NCBI GenBank assembly: GCA_963722295.1
Contig: CAVRLB010000001.1
Location: 620,001 to 684,000 of the forward strand
Origin: Brooklawnia sp032229645
Lineage (GTDB): Bacteria; Actinomycetota; Actinomycetes; Propionibacteriales; Propionibacteriaceae
Length of the DNA stretch: 64,000 bases
Direction of reading: 5' to 3'
Shown here: positions 9,501 through 18,203 of the stretch, piece by piece
Layout of the letters: each line of letters opens with the position of its first letter
How positions within the stretch are numbered: the stretch's first letter is position 1
Translations under genes and position numbers: made by a program
Notes under the pieces: model-generated
Database searches by the model: none
What the model was told of the DNA's origin: nothing
The model's input: only the letters and a program-made list of their open reading frames with translations

Positions 9501-11467
9501 GCACGCAGCAGCCCGACCTGGCGCCAGTTCAATGCGGTCTGGGTCACCAGCCGGTTCAGTCGGTCGGCCTCGGCCAGCCCCGCGTAGCTGGCGGCTACCG
9601 CGGCGGTGAATCGTGCTCTGGCCTCGTGTGACCAGCCGACGAGGCGCTCCGCTCCGCCGGGCAACCGCAACCCGAAGTCGTAGACGTGCGCATCCACGCC
9701 ACGCAACCGCAGGTCGAATGGACGCTCGTCGATAACGTCCACGCCCAGGTTCGACAGGTGCGGCAAGATCTGCGAGAGCATCATCTCGGAGTCAACCCGC
9801 ACGATCTTGAGCCGGAAATCCACGCCGTTCTCCGGTGGGCTAGGAACATACATGGCCTCGACCATGTCGTCGGGCCCGCTCACCTGGTTCAGCAGCATCA
9901 AATCGTCGACGGCATCCAGCGGCGAATACTGTTCCTTGTAGCCGTCCGGGTATTGGACGCCGCGCTGGGAACTGTCCAGTCGCTCGGCAATCTGGATGAA
10001 CCGGTCGTCCCAGCTGCGGGATGTCTCCTCGATCGCCCTCGACAGCCGCTCGATATCCAGATCTGGCAGCTCGTGTCCGTCCGGCATTTTCAACGTGACG
10101 TGCAGGCTGGCCAATTGAGCGTCCGAAATCTGAACGCTCCACTGAGACGACTGCGCTCCGGTCACCGAGAGCAGCAACTGCTCGATCCGCTGGCGCACCG
10201 AGGTGTTGTAGCGTTCGCGCGGCAGATGCACGAGTACCGAGATGAACCGTCCCCAGCGGCCCGGTCGTACGTGGGTGATCACCCAACGGGGATCCTCCAC
10301 ATCGGCGATCTCGGCGATGATCGGGGTCAGCTCCTCGGTGCTGGCCTCGAAGAGATCGTCCCTGGGATGAGCCTCGATAGCGGCGGCAACCGATCGTCCG
10401 CCATAGGAGGCCGGATCGTAGCCGATGGCCGCACTGATCTGGCGGGCCTTGCCACGCAGTACCGGAATGTTGGCCACCGGCTCGCTCAGCGCGGCCGGCA
10501 TGAACAGGCCGAGGAAACGGCGCTCGACATGGGCACCATCCGGCTCGATCAGATGGAGCGCGAGATAGTCCAGATAGCTGGATCGCAGCACGGTGGAGCG
10601 TACCGAATCCTTGGTGATCACCAAGAGTTGGCCCTCCCGCGGCACCGCGCCAAAACTCTGGGCGGCTCTGGCGTCGCCGGTCAAGATGCCGAGCCCGCCG
10701 GGCAACGGCCGCAGCCGGTTGCCGGTCAGCTCGAAGTCGCGGGCACCGAGCAACAAGAAGCGGTCGTCGGCGCACCAGCGCAACATCTGGGCCGCGGTGG
10801 CGGCGTCCGCGTTGTCGCCGGAATCGGCCTGTTCTGCTGCGCTTAGCAGCCGGGCATGCATCGCGTCATGGTCACGGGTTGCCGCTTCGAGATCGGCCAG
10901 GCTGTTCTCGAGCGCCTCCGCCAAGTCGGGCAGCGCGTCCTCTGCCGATGCACCCACCGGCGGGTAGAGCTCGATCCACAGCCACGCTTCGGCGACCGCA
11001 GCCTTGCCCTCAGCGCGATGGACGACAGTGACCAGGTTTCCTGCCGCGTCCCGCGCGACCTGGTACTGCGGGTGGACGAGGTCGCGAACAGCCCAGCCCT
11101 GACCGCTCAGCACCATGGTCACGGTGTCGACCAGCCAGTCCTTGTCATCGGTGACAACGGTGAGCACGGTATGACCACCGGCGTCCCAGCCGTCGATATC
11201 CAGTGTCGGGGTGAACAGCTCGATATGGGACTCCCCCGGCAGCCTGCGCCAAGCCAGTTTCGCGTGATGCATCAGCGCATTGGCGATCAGCTTCGGCGGC
11301 CGGGTGAGCAGCAGCGAATTGTCGGCGTGCCTGAAATAGTGCTGGAGGAACTCGGTGATCCGCTCTGGCCCGGCGAGGTTGATACCGGCGCTCGCCGCCA
11401 GATCAGCCACCTTCCGGAGCAAGTAATCACGATTCGGCCGTGGATTGCGACGAGCGTCGCTGTTCAT
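6590..11467 (-). CDS. gdh: NAD-specific glutamate dehydrogenase, large (180-kDa class)
   Basis: A very large enzyme (about 1625 residues) of the GDH-180 class found in Actinobacteria and some Proteobacteria; it deaminates glutamate to 2-oxoglutarate with NAD. The catalytic core in the second half shows FGKVARGGIRWSDR, VPVGSKGGFYPLR, CVGIGDMAGDVFGNGM and LMWNGGIGTWVK. The long N-terminal region carries the ACT-like and regulatory segments of this class. The length is normal and no frameshift is seen. The start may be the ATG at 11467 (MNSDARRNPR) or one at 11497 preceded by GAAGG; I chose 11467 with limited certainty. The PHP gene follows within 5 bp. A DUF2505 gene diverges upstream. Confidence 0.95.
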   Translation of the reverse strand: MNSDARRNPRPNRDYLLRKVADLAASAGINLAGPERITEFLQHYFRHADNSLLLTRPPKLIANALMHHAKLAWRRLPGESHIELFTPTLDIDGWDAGGHTVLTVVTDDKDWLVDTVTMVLSGQGWAVRDLVHPQYQVARDAAGNLVTVVHRAEGKAAVAEAWLWIELYPPVGASAEDALPDLAEALENSLADLEAATRDHDAMHARLLSAAEQADSGDNADAATAAQMLRWCADDRFLLLGARDFELTGNRLRPLPGGLGILTGDARAAQSFGAVPREGQLLVITKDSVRSTVLRSSYLDYLALHLIEPDGAHVERRFLGLFMPAALSEPVANIPVLRGKARQISAAIGYDPASYGGRSVAAAIEAHPRDDLFEASTEELTPIIAEIADVEDPRWVITHVRPGRWGRFISVLVHLPRERYNTSVRQRIEQLLLSVTGAQSSQWSVQISDAQLASLHVTLKMPDGHELPDLDIERLSRAIEETSRSWDDRFIQIAERLDSSQRGVQYPDGYKEQYSPLDAVDDLMLLNQVSGPDDMVEAMYVPSPPENGVDFRLKIVRVDSEMMLSQILPHLSNLGVDVIDERPFDLRLRGVDAHVYDFGLRLPGGAERLVGWSHEARARFTAAVAASYAGLAEADRLNRLVTQTALNWRQVGLLRAIARYLRQLGTTYSQPYIAQTLNKHKQITTVLVDLFEAKFTPWLTPGADRAARVEDLTEQVRQVIDTIAVLDEDRMLRQYLAVITAVVRTNFYALDDPLIAKGTSQRRDALALKIDPRKLEFARGPQPAHEIFVYSPQVEGVHLRFGKVARGGIRWSDRAEDYRTEVMDLVKSQTVKNAIIVPVGSKGGFYPLRLAGLEPAARIAEARASYAAFINALLSVTDNRVHADPTQHSAAAMDATGTGKPARELIVRPDRVVAWDDDDSYLVVAADKGTATFSDMADRIALARGYWLGDAFASGGSDGFDHKKMGITARGAWISVQRHLGELGVDPAAHDFSCVGIGDMAGDVFGNGMLRSSHIRLVAAFNHRHIFLDPDPDPQVSFAERSRLFTEGRGWDGYRSEAISAGGGVYLRTSKSIPVTEPVRRSLGLDASITQLTPNEIIKAILSAPVDLMWNGGIGTWVKATRQPHSAADDRSNDAVRVDASKVRARCVGEGGNLGWTQAARVEYALAGGKINTDFIDNSAGVATSDHEVNIKILLDTAIAAGLLDRDERNALLRQMTDEVAEIVLHQNVVQNRALANSLLQARANAGVHDDLISALEAAGRLDRGQDGLPSSQELAARPAQGHGLTSPELAMLLATVKNALADDLLAGDLPEDPYLRDRLIKYFPSALRGRFVDQIPAHPLARQIITTVAVNRFVDSQGISAAHRLASETGAGADDIVRAQLAARNLMDAGAQESALTTWNTDADTQTLVRVQIRHLVERATRWILRTHRSGIDIEAVVAELKPGVREVMARLPELLTQAGVQRYRASADVLTARGLDAGLAERVARWSLAHSALPIVRVARQYGRDVPCCAQVYFRLSEQLGIERALRRSLELPRTGRWEIMARAAVRDDLINAQAAVTGAALELAGPELTTAEAIVDRWWQANPDAAQQQAVLDELASGPVDLARMSVAVSSLRGLLEKRRAG

Positions 11468-11597
11468 TTCCTGGTCACACTCCCGTGCTCCGAGCATCTG
11501 CCTTCAGCGGAATCCTTGTCAAGCAACACTAGTGGCCACGATGCGTCGGCGAGTAGGACTTCGCCGTGTCCGATGGAAGTACGCAACAATAGAGTCC

Positions 11598-12074
11598 ATG
11601 CAGATCACCGCCCGACACAGCTACTCCGCCAGCCCCGGCCAGATCCTCGTGATGATGGCGGACGAACGCTGGCTCGCCGAGATCGCCCGCCGCGCGGGCG
11701 CGCAAGAATGGGATGTCTCGGTCGACACGCAGGGCAGCCACGTCTGGGCCGCGATGCCCGCTCCGGCGCGCGCGCAACGCTTCACCGGCCCCACTATGAA
11801 GGTGGGCCTCACCATCGCTTGGAGCCCGCTCACCGATGTCGGCATCAGCGACGGGAGCCTCGATGTGAGCACCCCGGGGATGCCTGCCAGCATGACCGGT
11901 ACCGCCCATCTGGCCGCGGAGGGTGCGGTGAGTATCGTCACCTACCTTGCCAACTTTGCCATCACCGTCCCGCTGATCGGCAAGTCCCTGGAGCAGGCCG
12001 CCGCACCGTATGTGCGCCGCATCATCGACATCCAGCAGAGCGTGGGCACTGACTACCTGGCGGAAAATCTCTAG
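11598..12074 (+). CDS. DUF2505 domain-containing protein
   Basis: A 158-residue soluble protein that matches the actinobacterial DUF2505 family (START/SRPBCC-like fold). It begins MQITARHSYSASPGQI, and this opening followed by a moderately conserved beta-rich middle is usual for the family. The frame is open from 11445, but the ATG at 11598 marks the family start. It is divergent from gdh, and the TetR gene follows 9 bp after its stop, so the two are likely one transcript. No function is established; lipid or hydrophobic-ligand binding is only a fold-based idea. Confidence 0.82.
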   Translation: MQITARHSYSASPGQILVMMADERWLAEIARRAGAQEWDVSVDTQGSHVWAAMPAPARAQRFTGPTMKVGLTIAWSPLTDVGISDGSLDVSTPGMPASMTGTAHLAAEGAVSIVTYLANFAITVPLIGKSLEQAAAPYVRRIIDIQQSVGTDYLAENL

Positions 12075-12083
12075 GAGATCGCG

Positions 12084-12680
12084 ATGACCCGGCAGAGGAT
12101 GTCACTTCGGGAGCGCCAACAGGAGCAGGCAAGACGCGAGATCGTCTCTGCCGCGCTGCAGCTGATCTCTGCGGAGGGTACCGAGGCGATCACCATTGAC
12201 CGGCTGTCTGTCGAGGCCAATATGGCCAGAGCAACACTGTATGCGCGGTTCCCTGACGGCTTGGACGCGATCATCGCGGCTGCTTACGCGGCCGTCAGCG
12301 ATCAGATCACCCAAAGCAGCGCTGCGGCGATATCGCCCGGCAGCGCATGGGATGAGTCGATGCTGGCGTGGGCCCAGTGCTTCGTCGACGTATCCGCCCA
12401 GCCCGGCATCGGGCGTTTCTATAACGTTGTCGGGCCGCGGATGAACGCGGCAGGCCAGGTCGTCGGACGCGGCTCCGAAGCGACGATGGCAGCCTTCGAG
12501 CAGCTTCTCGGCCGCGCTGTCGGCGAGGGCGCGCTGCCCGCTGACGCGCCGGTGCAGGCGCTGGCCGTGATGCTGGTCGGGGCGCTGCGCGAGTCGGGGA
12601 TGGCGATAGCCCGGGGATCGGTGACTGCGGAGCAGGCATTGACATCATTCAGCTGGCTGCTGCAGCGGCTCAGCCGCTAG
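12084..12680 (+). CDS. TetR family transcriptional regulator
   Basis: A 198-residue one-component regulator. The N-terminal helix-turn-helix covers about residues 15-60 (ARREIVSAALQLIS ... ARATLYARFPDGLDA), typical of TetR. The C-terminal ligand domain is of the TetR_C type, and its ligand is unknown. AGGAGATCGCG ahead of the ATG is a strong ribosome site. It is probably cotranscribed with the DUF2505 gene. The convergent SDR operon ends 12 bp away, so it does not share a promoter with that operon, and its target is unclear. Confidence 0.88.
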   Translation: MTRQRMSLRERQQEQARREIVSAALQLISAEGTEAITIDRLSVEANMARATLYARFPDGLDAIIAAAYAAVSDQITQSSAAAISPGSAWDESMLAWAQCFVDVSAQPGIGRFYNVVGPRMNAAGQVVGRGSEATMAAFEQLLGRAVGEGALPADAPVQALAVMLVGALRESGMAIARGSVTAEQALTSFSWLLQRLSR

Positions 12681-12692
12681 CCAGCACCGGGC

Positions 12693-13448
12693 TCACGCAG
12701 GGAAACTGGACCTGCCCGCGAACCCGAAATCGCTCAGCATCGATACGCCGTTGATAGCCCGCGACCGGGGCGAGGCGAGCATCAGCACCGCCCATGCCGT
12801 CTCCTCGGGCGTCTGCACCGGGTAGCCGGCGCCGTCGAATGACTTCACTCCGAGACCTCGGCGCGCCATCGGTGTGTCCACGATGGACGGGCAGACCGAA
12901 TTCACCCGGATGCCATCATCGAATAGCTCCAAGCTGAGAGCCTGAGTGAGCTGGCGGACCGCGCCTTTCGAGGCGATATATGGCAGCATCCCGGGAGCGG
13001 AGACGAACCCGGAGTCAGAGCCGATCAGCACTACCGAGGGCGAGGCCGAGCACCGCAGGAATCCCAAAGCGGCCTGCACGGTGGCGAATGCTCCCACCAC
13101 ATTGATATCCAGCGCGGCGCGGAACCCTTCTGGGGTGAGATCGTCGACCGCGGCTCCGAATTCGCCTTCCACCCCGGCGCTGGTCACGACAATGTCAATG
13201 CCGCCGAGCCTCTCGCCGAGTTCGGCGACTGCCTCGCGCAGCTGCCCTGTCTCGCGCACGTCGGCAATCGCCGCCGCCCACGGGCCGCAGTCATCGAGCT
13301 CGCGGGCAAGCGCGCCGACTGCTTCTGGGCGCCGGATGATCACCCCGGCCGAGGCGCCCTCGCCCAGAGCTGCCTTCGCTACCGCCAGTCCGATCCCGGA
13401 CGCGGCCCCGGTCACCAGCACCCTCGTGCCCTCAAGCTGCAGCGACAC
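12693..13448 (-). CDS. SDR family oxidoreductase (end of APC-kinase-aminotransferase operon)
   Basis: A classical SDR of 251 residues with TGAASGIG at about residues 14-21, the serine region LIGSDSG and the YIASKG catalytic pair at about 157-161. It starts one base after the aminotransferase stop, so it is translationally linked to it and is the last gene of the operon beginning with the APC permease. In that setting it could oxidise or reduce the aldehyde or keto product of the PLP enzyme. This is inference; the sequence alone gives no substrate. Confidence 0.88.
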   Translation of the reverse strand: MSLQLEGTRVLVTGAASGIGLAVAKAALGEGASAGVIIRRPEAVGALARELDDCGPWAAAIADVRETGQLREAVAELGERLGGIDIVVTSAGVEGEFGAAVDDLTPEGFRAALDINVVGAFATVQAALGFLRCSASPSVVLIGSDSGFVSAPGMLPYIASKGAVRQLTQALSLELFDDGIRVNSVCPSIVDTPMARRGLGVKSFDGAGYPVQTPEETAWAVLMLASPRSRAINGVSMLSDFGFAGRSSFPA

Positions 13449-13449
13449 T

Positions 13450-14793
13450 TCAGCAGCCTCCCGTCGCGGATGCCAGCACGGCAGTCAGTCCGTCGGCGAA
13501 GGCTGCGGCGAAAACGTCTGCATCGGAACGACCAAAGGCCAGCGGAGGCCTCACCTTCATGACATTGTCGTATCTGCCTATCCGTGCGCCCAGGACGCCG
13601 CATTCCCGCAGCTCCTCGGTGAGCCAGCCCGCTGTCTGCGCGGCCGGACGGCCATCATCGCCGGTCAGCTCAATGCCGAGATAGAGCCCATCGCCCCGCA
13701 AGTCCGCGATCTGGGGCAGACCGGGGGCGAGCGCGGCCAGCTTGGCCCGCAGGTATTCGCCGGTTGCCTTTGCCTTGCTCATCAGCCCGGCATCATCCAT
13801 CTCATCGAGCACGGCCGCCGCGGCAGCGGTCGGCACCGCCGTCGTCGCGAAGGTGTTGAAATACTGGTTGCGCGAGGAGAACTCATCCCCCAGTGCCGAT
13901 GGCAGCACAACCGCGCCGATCGGCAGGCCATTGCCCATCGGCTTGCCGAGTGTCACCAGGTCGGGCACCAGACCATACTTCTGGTAGCCCCACATCCACG
14001 AGCCCAAACGCCCGAAACCCGACTGGACCTCGTCGGCAATGTACAGCCCGCCCTCGCTTCGGACCCGATCGGCCAGCCCTTGCAGGTACGCGGCCGGAAC
14101 CCGGGGCAGACCCTCGGTGGAGAAGCTGGCATCGAGCAGCACAGCTGACACGCGATGCCCCGACGCGGCCAACGATGCCAAAGCCTCATCCGCCTCGACG
14201 AGTGCCGAGGAGACGATTGCCGAGATCTCTGCCTGGCCGGCGCCCTGCGGAACGTCGGGGATCGTGATGGCGCGCACGTGTTCTCCGAGGGGCTCCCGCA
14301 CCGTCAGACCCGTGGTGAGCTGCGCCAGCATCGTGGTGTTGCCGTGATAAGAGAAATCGGAGATCAGCACCCCGTTGCCGCGGGCGTGCTGCCGGGCGAT
14401 CCGCAGCGCCAGCTCGTTGGCCTCCGACCCGCTGTTCACGAACATCACCCGCTCCAGCCCAGGCTCGAAAGTGGCCAGCAGGCGCTCGGCGTAGGCGATC
14501 GGCTGCTCGGTCAGATACCGGCTGTTGATATTGATCTGGCTCAGCGCATCGCAGACCGCTTCGCGCACCCGCGGATGGCTATGGCCGATGTGCGGCACAT
14601 TGTTATACGCGTCCAGATAGCGCTTGCCTGCGGAGTCGATCACCCAGCTTTTCTCCCCCCGCACTAGTTCGAGAGGCTCGGCATAGAACAGCGGGGAGCG
14701 CGAGCCCAAGGTGGCCAGTCTGCGGCGCATCAGCGGCGTTCGTGCCACGGCCTCTCGGGGACGGCCGTTGGTGATCAGTGCGGTGTCGGTCAA
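13450..14793 (-). CDS. Class III PLP-dependent aminotransferase / phospholyase-like
   Basis: A fold-type I, class III PLP enzyme of 447 residues. The motifs are NSGSEANELALRIAR, the Asp of IADEVQSGFGR (about 252) that contacts the pyridine nitrogen, and the Schiff-base Lys in TLGKPMGNG (about 282). In its N-terminal half, NNVPHIGHSHP is of the AGXT2-like / ethanolamine-phosphate and 5-phosphohydroxylysine phospholyase group. An upstream neighbour is a small-molecule kinase, the partner expected if this enzyme removes phosphate and ammonia from a phosphorylated amino alcohol. Ordinary omega-transamination is the alternative. The operon gives the clue, not proof. Confidence 0.92.
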   Translation of the reverse strand: MTDTALITNGRPREAVARTPLMRRRLATLGSRSPLFYAEPLELVRGEKSWVIDSAGKRYLDAYNNVPHIGHSHPRVREAVCDALSQININSRYLTEQPIAYAERLLATFEPGLERVMFVNSGSEANELALRIARQHARGNGVLISDFSYHGNTTMLAQLTTGLTVREPLGEHVRAITIPDVPQGAGQAEISAIVSSALVEADEALASLAASGHRVSAVLLDASFSTEGLPRVPAAYLQGLADRVRSEGGLYIADEVQSGFGRLGSWMWGYQKYGLVPDLVTLGKPMGNGLPIGAVVLPSALGDEFSSRNQYFNTFATTAVPTAAAAAVLDEMDDAGLMSKAKATGEYLRAKLAALAPGLPQIADLRGDGLYLGIELTGDDGRPAAQTAGWLTEELRECGVLGARIGRYDNVMKVRPPLAFGRSDADVFAAAFADGLTAVLASATGGC

Positions 14794-14853
14794 CGTGTGA
14801 CTCCGTTCATGGTTGCTGTGGATCTGAACTCAGTGCGTCCGGCCGGAGCCAGG

Positions 14854-15930
14854 CTATTCCCGCTGGCCTGCAGTCAGATAGCCGCGGGCCATAGATATAA
14901 CGTGCGGCATGAAATCGTCGCGCAAGAACTCGGCCGCCTCATCGCCCCGCCGGTCGGCTGCCCAGCCCAGGTAGGTGAGCATGCGGGCCAGCAGCAGGCT
15001 CGGCCAGGCGGCAAGCTGTGCATCAGAGATCGCCCTGACGCGCTGGTAGCCCTCGAATAGGGCCACCTCGTAGCGCGGGTAGTCGGGATGCGAGGTGAGG
15101 AAGCCCAGCACGGTGGCAAGGTCGAACAGATACCAGCCCGATCCCGCATCGTCGAAGTCGATGACCGTCAGCCCTGCCGAGCCCCAGAGCAGATTCTCGA
15201 AGGTCAAGTCGCCATGCAGCAGCCCGAATTCGCCCGGCCCGGCGGGCAGCGCGGCGAGTGTCTGGCCGATCCGGCTCATCGCACGGCGCAGATCGGCCTT
15301 ATCGTCCTCGTTTTCGGCCAGCCGCAGCGGGTCGCCCCACAGCGGACGCAGACCCACCAGCCCGGCGCAGTCCCAGCTCAGCCGGGCGTCCGCATTCAGC
15401 CTGCCCGATTGCTGGGCGCTGATGATCGCCTCATGCATGCGGGCGGCCAGTTCACCGACCTTTTCGATCTCGGCCACGCTGGGCACCGCAGCTCCCACAA
15501 AGACGTCGGTGACATCGCCGAGCTGGACCATATCCGGTATCCAGCGCTGAAGGTCAACGAAGAATGCGACCTGGTCAGGGCCGATGATCTGCTCAACCAG
15601 CAGGCCTGCCGCGGAGACGATCGGATCAGGAACCGCAATCCCGGCCTCGCCCAGCACCGTCAGCAGCTCCATCTCGCATTCGATCGCCGCCCGGGTCTGG
15701 TATCCCGGACGATGCAGCCGTAGCGCGCAACTGCCGCTTGCGGTATCGACGCGGAATACCCAGTTCTCCCGGTATTTCACGAAATGGACCGATGCCTGGG
15801 TGATACCCCATGCGATGCAGGCCTGCCGTACCACCGACGGCATGGACGCCGGCAATTGCGTATCGATCTCGATGTTGCTGTGCAGTGCCGGGCCGGCCGC
15901 CCACTCCTGCGCACCGGGCTGAGCGCTCAT
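14854..15930 (-). CDS. APH/choline-kinase-fold phosphotransferase (hydroxylysine-kinase-like)
   Basis: A 358-residue kinase of the aminoglycoside phosphotransferase fold. The Brenner motif LHGDLTFENLLW is at about residues 237-248 and the metal-binding DFD of VIDFDDAGSG at about 256. Relatives include hydroxylysine kinase, homoserine and choline kinases. Its ATG overlaps the permease stop by 4 bp (ATGA), and the class III PLP enzyme follows. That pairing matches the animal HYKK-PHYKPL pair, so phosphorylation of an imported hydroxylated amine is a reasonable idea. An open frame continues upstream to 16041 within the permease gene, but the coupled ATG at 15930 is the likely start. Antibiotic resistance is less likely given the context. 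Confidence 0.87.
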   Translation of the reverse strand: MSAQPGAQEWAAGPALHSNIEIDTQLPASMPSVVRQACIAWGITQASVHFVKYRENWVFRVDTASGSCALRLHRPGYQTRAAIECEMELLTVLGEAGIAVPDPIVSAAGLLVEQIIGPDQVAFFVDLQRWIPDMVQLGDVTDVFVGAAVPSVAEIEKVGELAARMHEAIISAQQSGRLNADARLSWDCAGLVGLRPLWGDPLRLAENEDDKADLRRAMSRIGQTLAALPAGPGEFGLLHGDLTFENLLWGSAGLTVIDFDDAGSGWYLFDLATVLGFLTSHPDYPRYEVALFEGYQRVRAISDAQLAAWPSLLLARMLTYLGWAADRRGDEAAEFLRDDFMPHVISMARGYLTAGQRE

Positions 15931-17372
15931 GAGGCCAGCGCCTCGATGTCGTTGCCGAGGCCCGCGTAGGTCACCGGGCGGGTCCGCTTGAGGATTTGCG
16001 AGTAGACCAGTCCCACAATCACCGCGATCGGAAGCAGCCACGGCAATGCGGCGATCACGGGCGAATCGGAGCCTGCCATCGTGCCGAAGTTCGCGATCGC
16101 CAAGGTGACGATGACCGCAAGCCCGAGAGCGCCGATCGATGGCATCACCAGAGTGCTCCAGATCCGGGGGTCGCGGTTGCGCCGGAAGTTGGCGATGATC
16201 GCGATAGCGGCCAGCAGCTGCAAGGAGATGATGCCGAGCGTCCCGAATCCGGTCATGGCCGGCACCAGCGAGGTCATCGGGTCAGCGCCAACGACCGCGA
16301 AAACTCCGACAACGGCCAGTGAAAGCGCAATCTGAACCAGCGAGGCGTTGACCGGCGCACCATTGAGCGAGCGCGTCCGGCTCAGCCACTGCGGCAGCAC
16401 CCGGGCCCGCCCGAGCGCGTAGAGATACCGCGTCGCCGAGCTGTGCAGTGCGAGCAAGGCGGCGAAGAGGCTGACCAACAGCAGCAGCTGCATCACGAAG
16501 GTGTATCCCGGCCCCAGGTAGGCATCGGCGATGGCGAAGACCAGGTCGCCGGCAGCCAGATGCTCCAGCGCGACCGATTGGGTCTCCATCACGCCGAGTG
16601 CGCTGATGAATGCCCAGGTGGTGAAGGTGGCAAATGCCCCGATCAGGCTGATCGCGATGATGGTCGCCTTGGGAATGGTCTTGCCCGGCTCCTTGGCCTC
16701 CTCGGAGAACAGGCCGGTGGCCTCGAATCCGACGAAGGCGTTGGCGGCGAACAGCAATCCCAGGCCCAGCGATCCCTGACCGATGGCCTGCGGGCTGAAG
16801 GCCCGAATGGCGAACCCGGTACGGCTCAGGATCACGAAATCCAGGACCAGCAGCACGGCCATCTCCAGCACCAGCGAGACTCCGAGGAATTTCGCGCTGA
16901 AACTCACTCCCTGCCTGGTGAAGATCCACGCTGCCGCTCCCATGATCAGTGACCAGGTGACCCAGGGGATCTCGACCCCGATCAGCGGCCCGAGAATGGC
17001 TTGGAAGAAGAAACCGGTAGTGCCGAAGGCACCAATAACAAAGCCGTTATAGCCGAGCAGTGCGATGAGCCCCGAGACGAGGCCTGCCCGATTGCCGAGG
17101 GCGCGCACAGTGTACGCGTAGAACCCGCCCGCGCTGACCATGGTCTTCGACATCTGACCGTAGCCAACAGCGAAACACAGCATGACAGCGGTCACTACAA
17201 CGAACGATGCGGCCATGCCGCCGCCGTTGCCGACGGCCATGCCGATAGAGGCAACGACCACCATGCCGGTCAGCGGGGCGACCGCCGCCAGCACCAGAAA
17301 GACGATATGCGCAACGCCGAGTTCGTTGCGGCTCAAAGTGACGCTCGGGGAAGTTTGGATTGTCGCAGTCAT
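15927..17372 (-). CDS. APC superfamily amino acid/amine permease
   Basis: A cytoplasmic-membrane transporter of 481 residues with about 12 predicted helices. The N-terminus (HIVFLVLAAVAPLTGMV) and the FVGFEATGLFSEEAKEPGKT segment are hallmarks of APC amino acid/polyamine carriers. The frame runs on to 18260, but that extension is antisense to the divergent TetR gene; the ATG at 17372 has GGAG seven bases upstream and starts MTATIQTSPS. It is the first gene of a four-gene operon (kinase, PLP enzyme, SDR). The divergent TetR protein is the obvious candidate regulator. The substrate is probably an amine or amino acid, but is unknown. Confidence 0.93.
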   Translation of the reverse strand: MTATIQTSPSVTLSRNELGVAHIVFLVLAAVAPLTGMVVVASIGMAVGNGGGMAASFVVVTAVMLCFAVGYGQMSKTMVSAGGFYAYTVRALGNRAGLVSGLIALLGYNGFVIGAFGTTGFFFQAILGPLIGVEIPWVTWSLIMGAAAWIFTRQGVSFSAKFLGVSLVLEMAVLLVLDFVILSRTGFAIRAFSPQAIGQGSLGLGLLFAANAFVGFEATGLFSEEAKEPGKTIPKATIIAISLIGAFATFTTWAFISALGVMETQSVALEHLAAGDLVFAIADAYLGPGYTFVMQLLLLVSLFAALLALHSSATRYLYALGRARVLPQWLSRTRSLNGAPVNASLVQIALSLAVVGVFAVVGADPMTSLVPAMTGFGTLGIISLQLLAAIAIIANFRRNRDPRIWSTLVMPSIGALGLAVIVTLAIANFGTMAGSDSPVIAALPWLLPIAVIVGLVYSQILKRTRPVTYAGLGNDIEALAS

Positions 17373-17401
17373 GGGCTTCTCCGTCAGAAAGGGACCGACC
17401 C

Positions 17402-17502
17402 CGCCGCATCCGTAATGCGGCGATGAAGCTAGTTCAGCATACCGATCATTCAAAGCTTGAACTATGAGTCTAGTTGTAACGTAACTGCACGATCTTGTTA
17501 CA
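17402..17502. promoter_or_regulatory. Divergent control region with inverted repeats (APC operon / TetR)
   Basis: The 240-bp region between the divergent permease and TetR genes holds several inverted repeats. One is a hairpin with 8-bp arms (CGCCGCAT at 17402 and its complement at 17415) close to the permease start. A second is TAGTTCA at 17430 facing TGAACTA at 17458. A third is TGTAAC at 17475 facing GTTACA at 17497. The second and third are possible operators for the TetR protein. No promoter hexamers are strong enough to assign. Confidence 0.45.
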
Positions 17503-17612
17503 CCGCTGCCATCAAACAGCTGGCCTTGGCCCGGCATGCTCGTCTCAGCGAGACGTGCACGCCAAGCCGACCGGTCCGCAAGGCGCGGCACGACTGACGG
17601 AGGTGCGGAGCC

Positions 17613-18203
17613 ATGCCGAAAATCGTCGATCATGCCCAGCGCCGCGCCGAGATCATCGACGCGACGCTGACCCTCATCGCCGCCGAAGGCGTGACCGCAG
17701 TGACCTCGCGAGGCCTCGCCAAGCATCTCGGCATCTCCAACGGCGCCCTGTGGCGCTACTTCGACGACAAGGCAGACCTGCTGGCGGCGGCCTACCGCAC
17801 TGTGGTCACCAATACCAACAAGCGGGCTGCGGCCGCACTGAAGGGCGCCCACGGGGCCGAGGCCGTGCTCGCCTTCGTGGAGGCACTGCTGCCGCTCACC
17901 GATATCGCCGGCCAGGAGGCAAAGGTGGTCGTCGGATTCTGGGGACTCGCCGCCGCCGACCGCGCCGCCAGCAGCCTCGGGCGCCCCGAGCTTCAAGAAT
18001 GGGATAAGCAGATCGAAGTGCTCCTGCACCGGGCCCGCCAGGCCGGCGAAGTGCGAAACGAAACACCGGTTAGGGCACTGACAACCATGCTGCTGAGCTA
18101 CGTCGTCAACACCCAGGTCGAGTACGTCTTCCAGGGTCCGGAGACCACCCGCAATATCCTGCAACCCGTGGCCGAAATCTTGCAGACCTTCCGCACAGGC
18201 TAG
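17613..18203 (+). CDS. TetR family regulator, divergent from APC operon
   Basis: A 196-residue TetR-type repressor. The helix-turn-helix is clear (RRAEIIDATLTLIAAEG ... GISNGALWRYFDDKADLL), and the C-terminal domain resembles the BetI-like ligand domain. GGAGG precedes the ATG by about ten bases. Its place opposite the permease-kinase-PLP-SDR operon suggests that it represses that operon and itself. The inducing ligand would then be the operon substrate or a product, which is inference from gene order. Confidence 0.9.
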   Translation: MPKIVDHAQRRAEIIDATLTLIAAEGVTAVTSRGLAKHLGISNGALWRYFDDKADLLAAAYRTVVTNTNKRAAAALKGAHGAEAVLAFVEALLPLTDIAGQEAKVVVGFWGLAAADRAASSLGRPELQEWDKQIEVLLHRARQAGEVRNETPVRALTTMLLSYVVNTQVEYVFQGPETTRNILQPVAEILQTFRTG

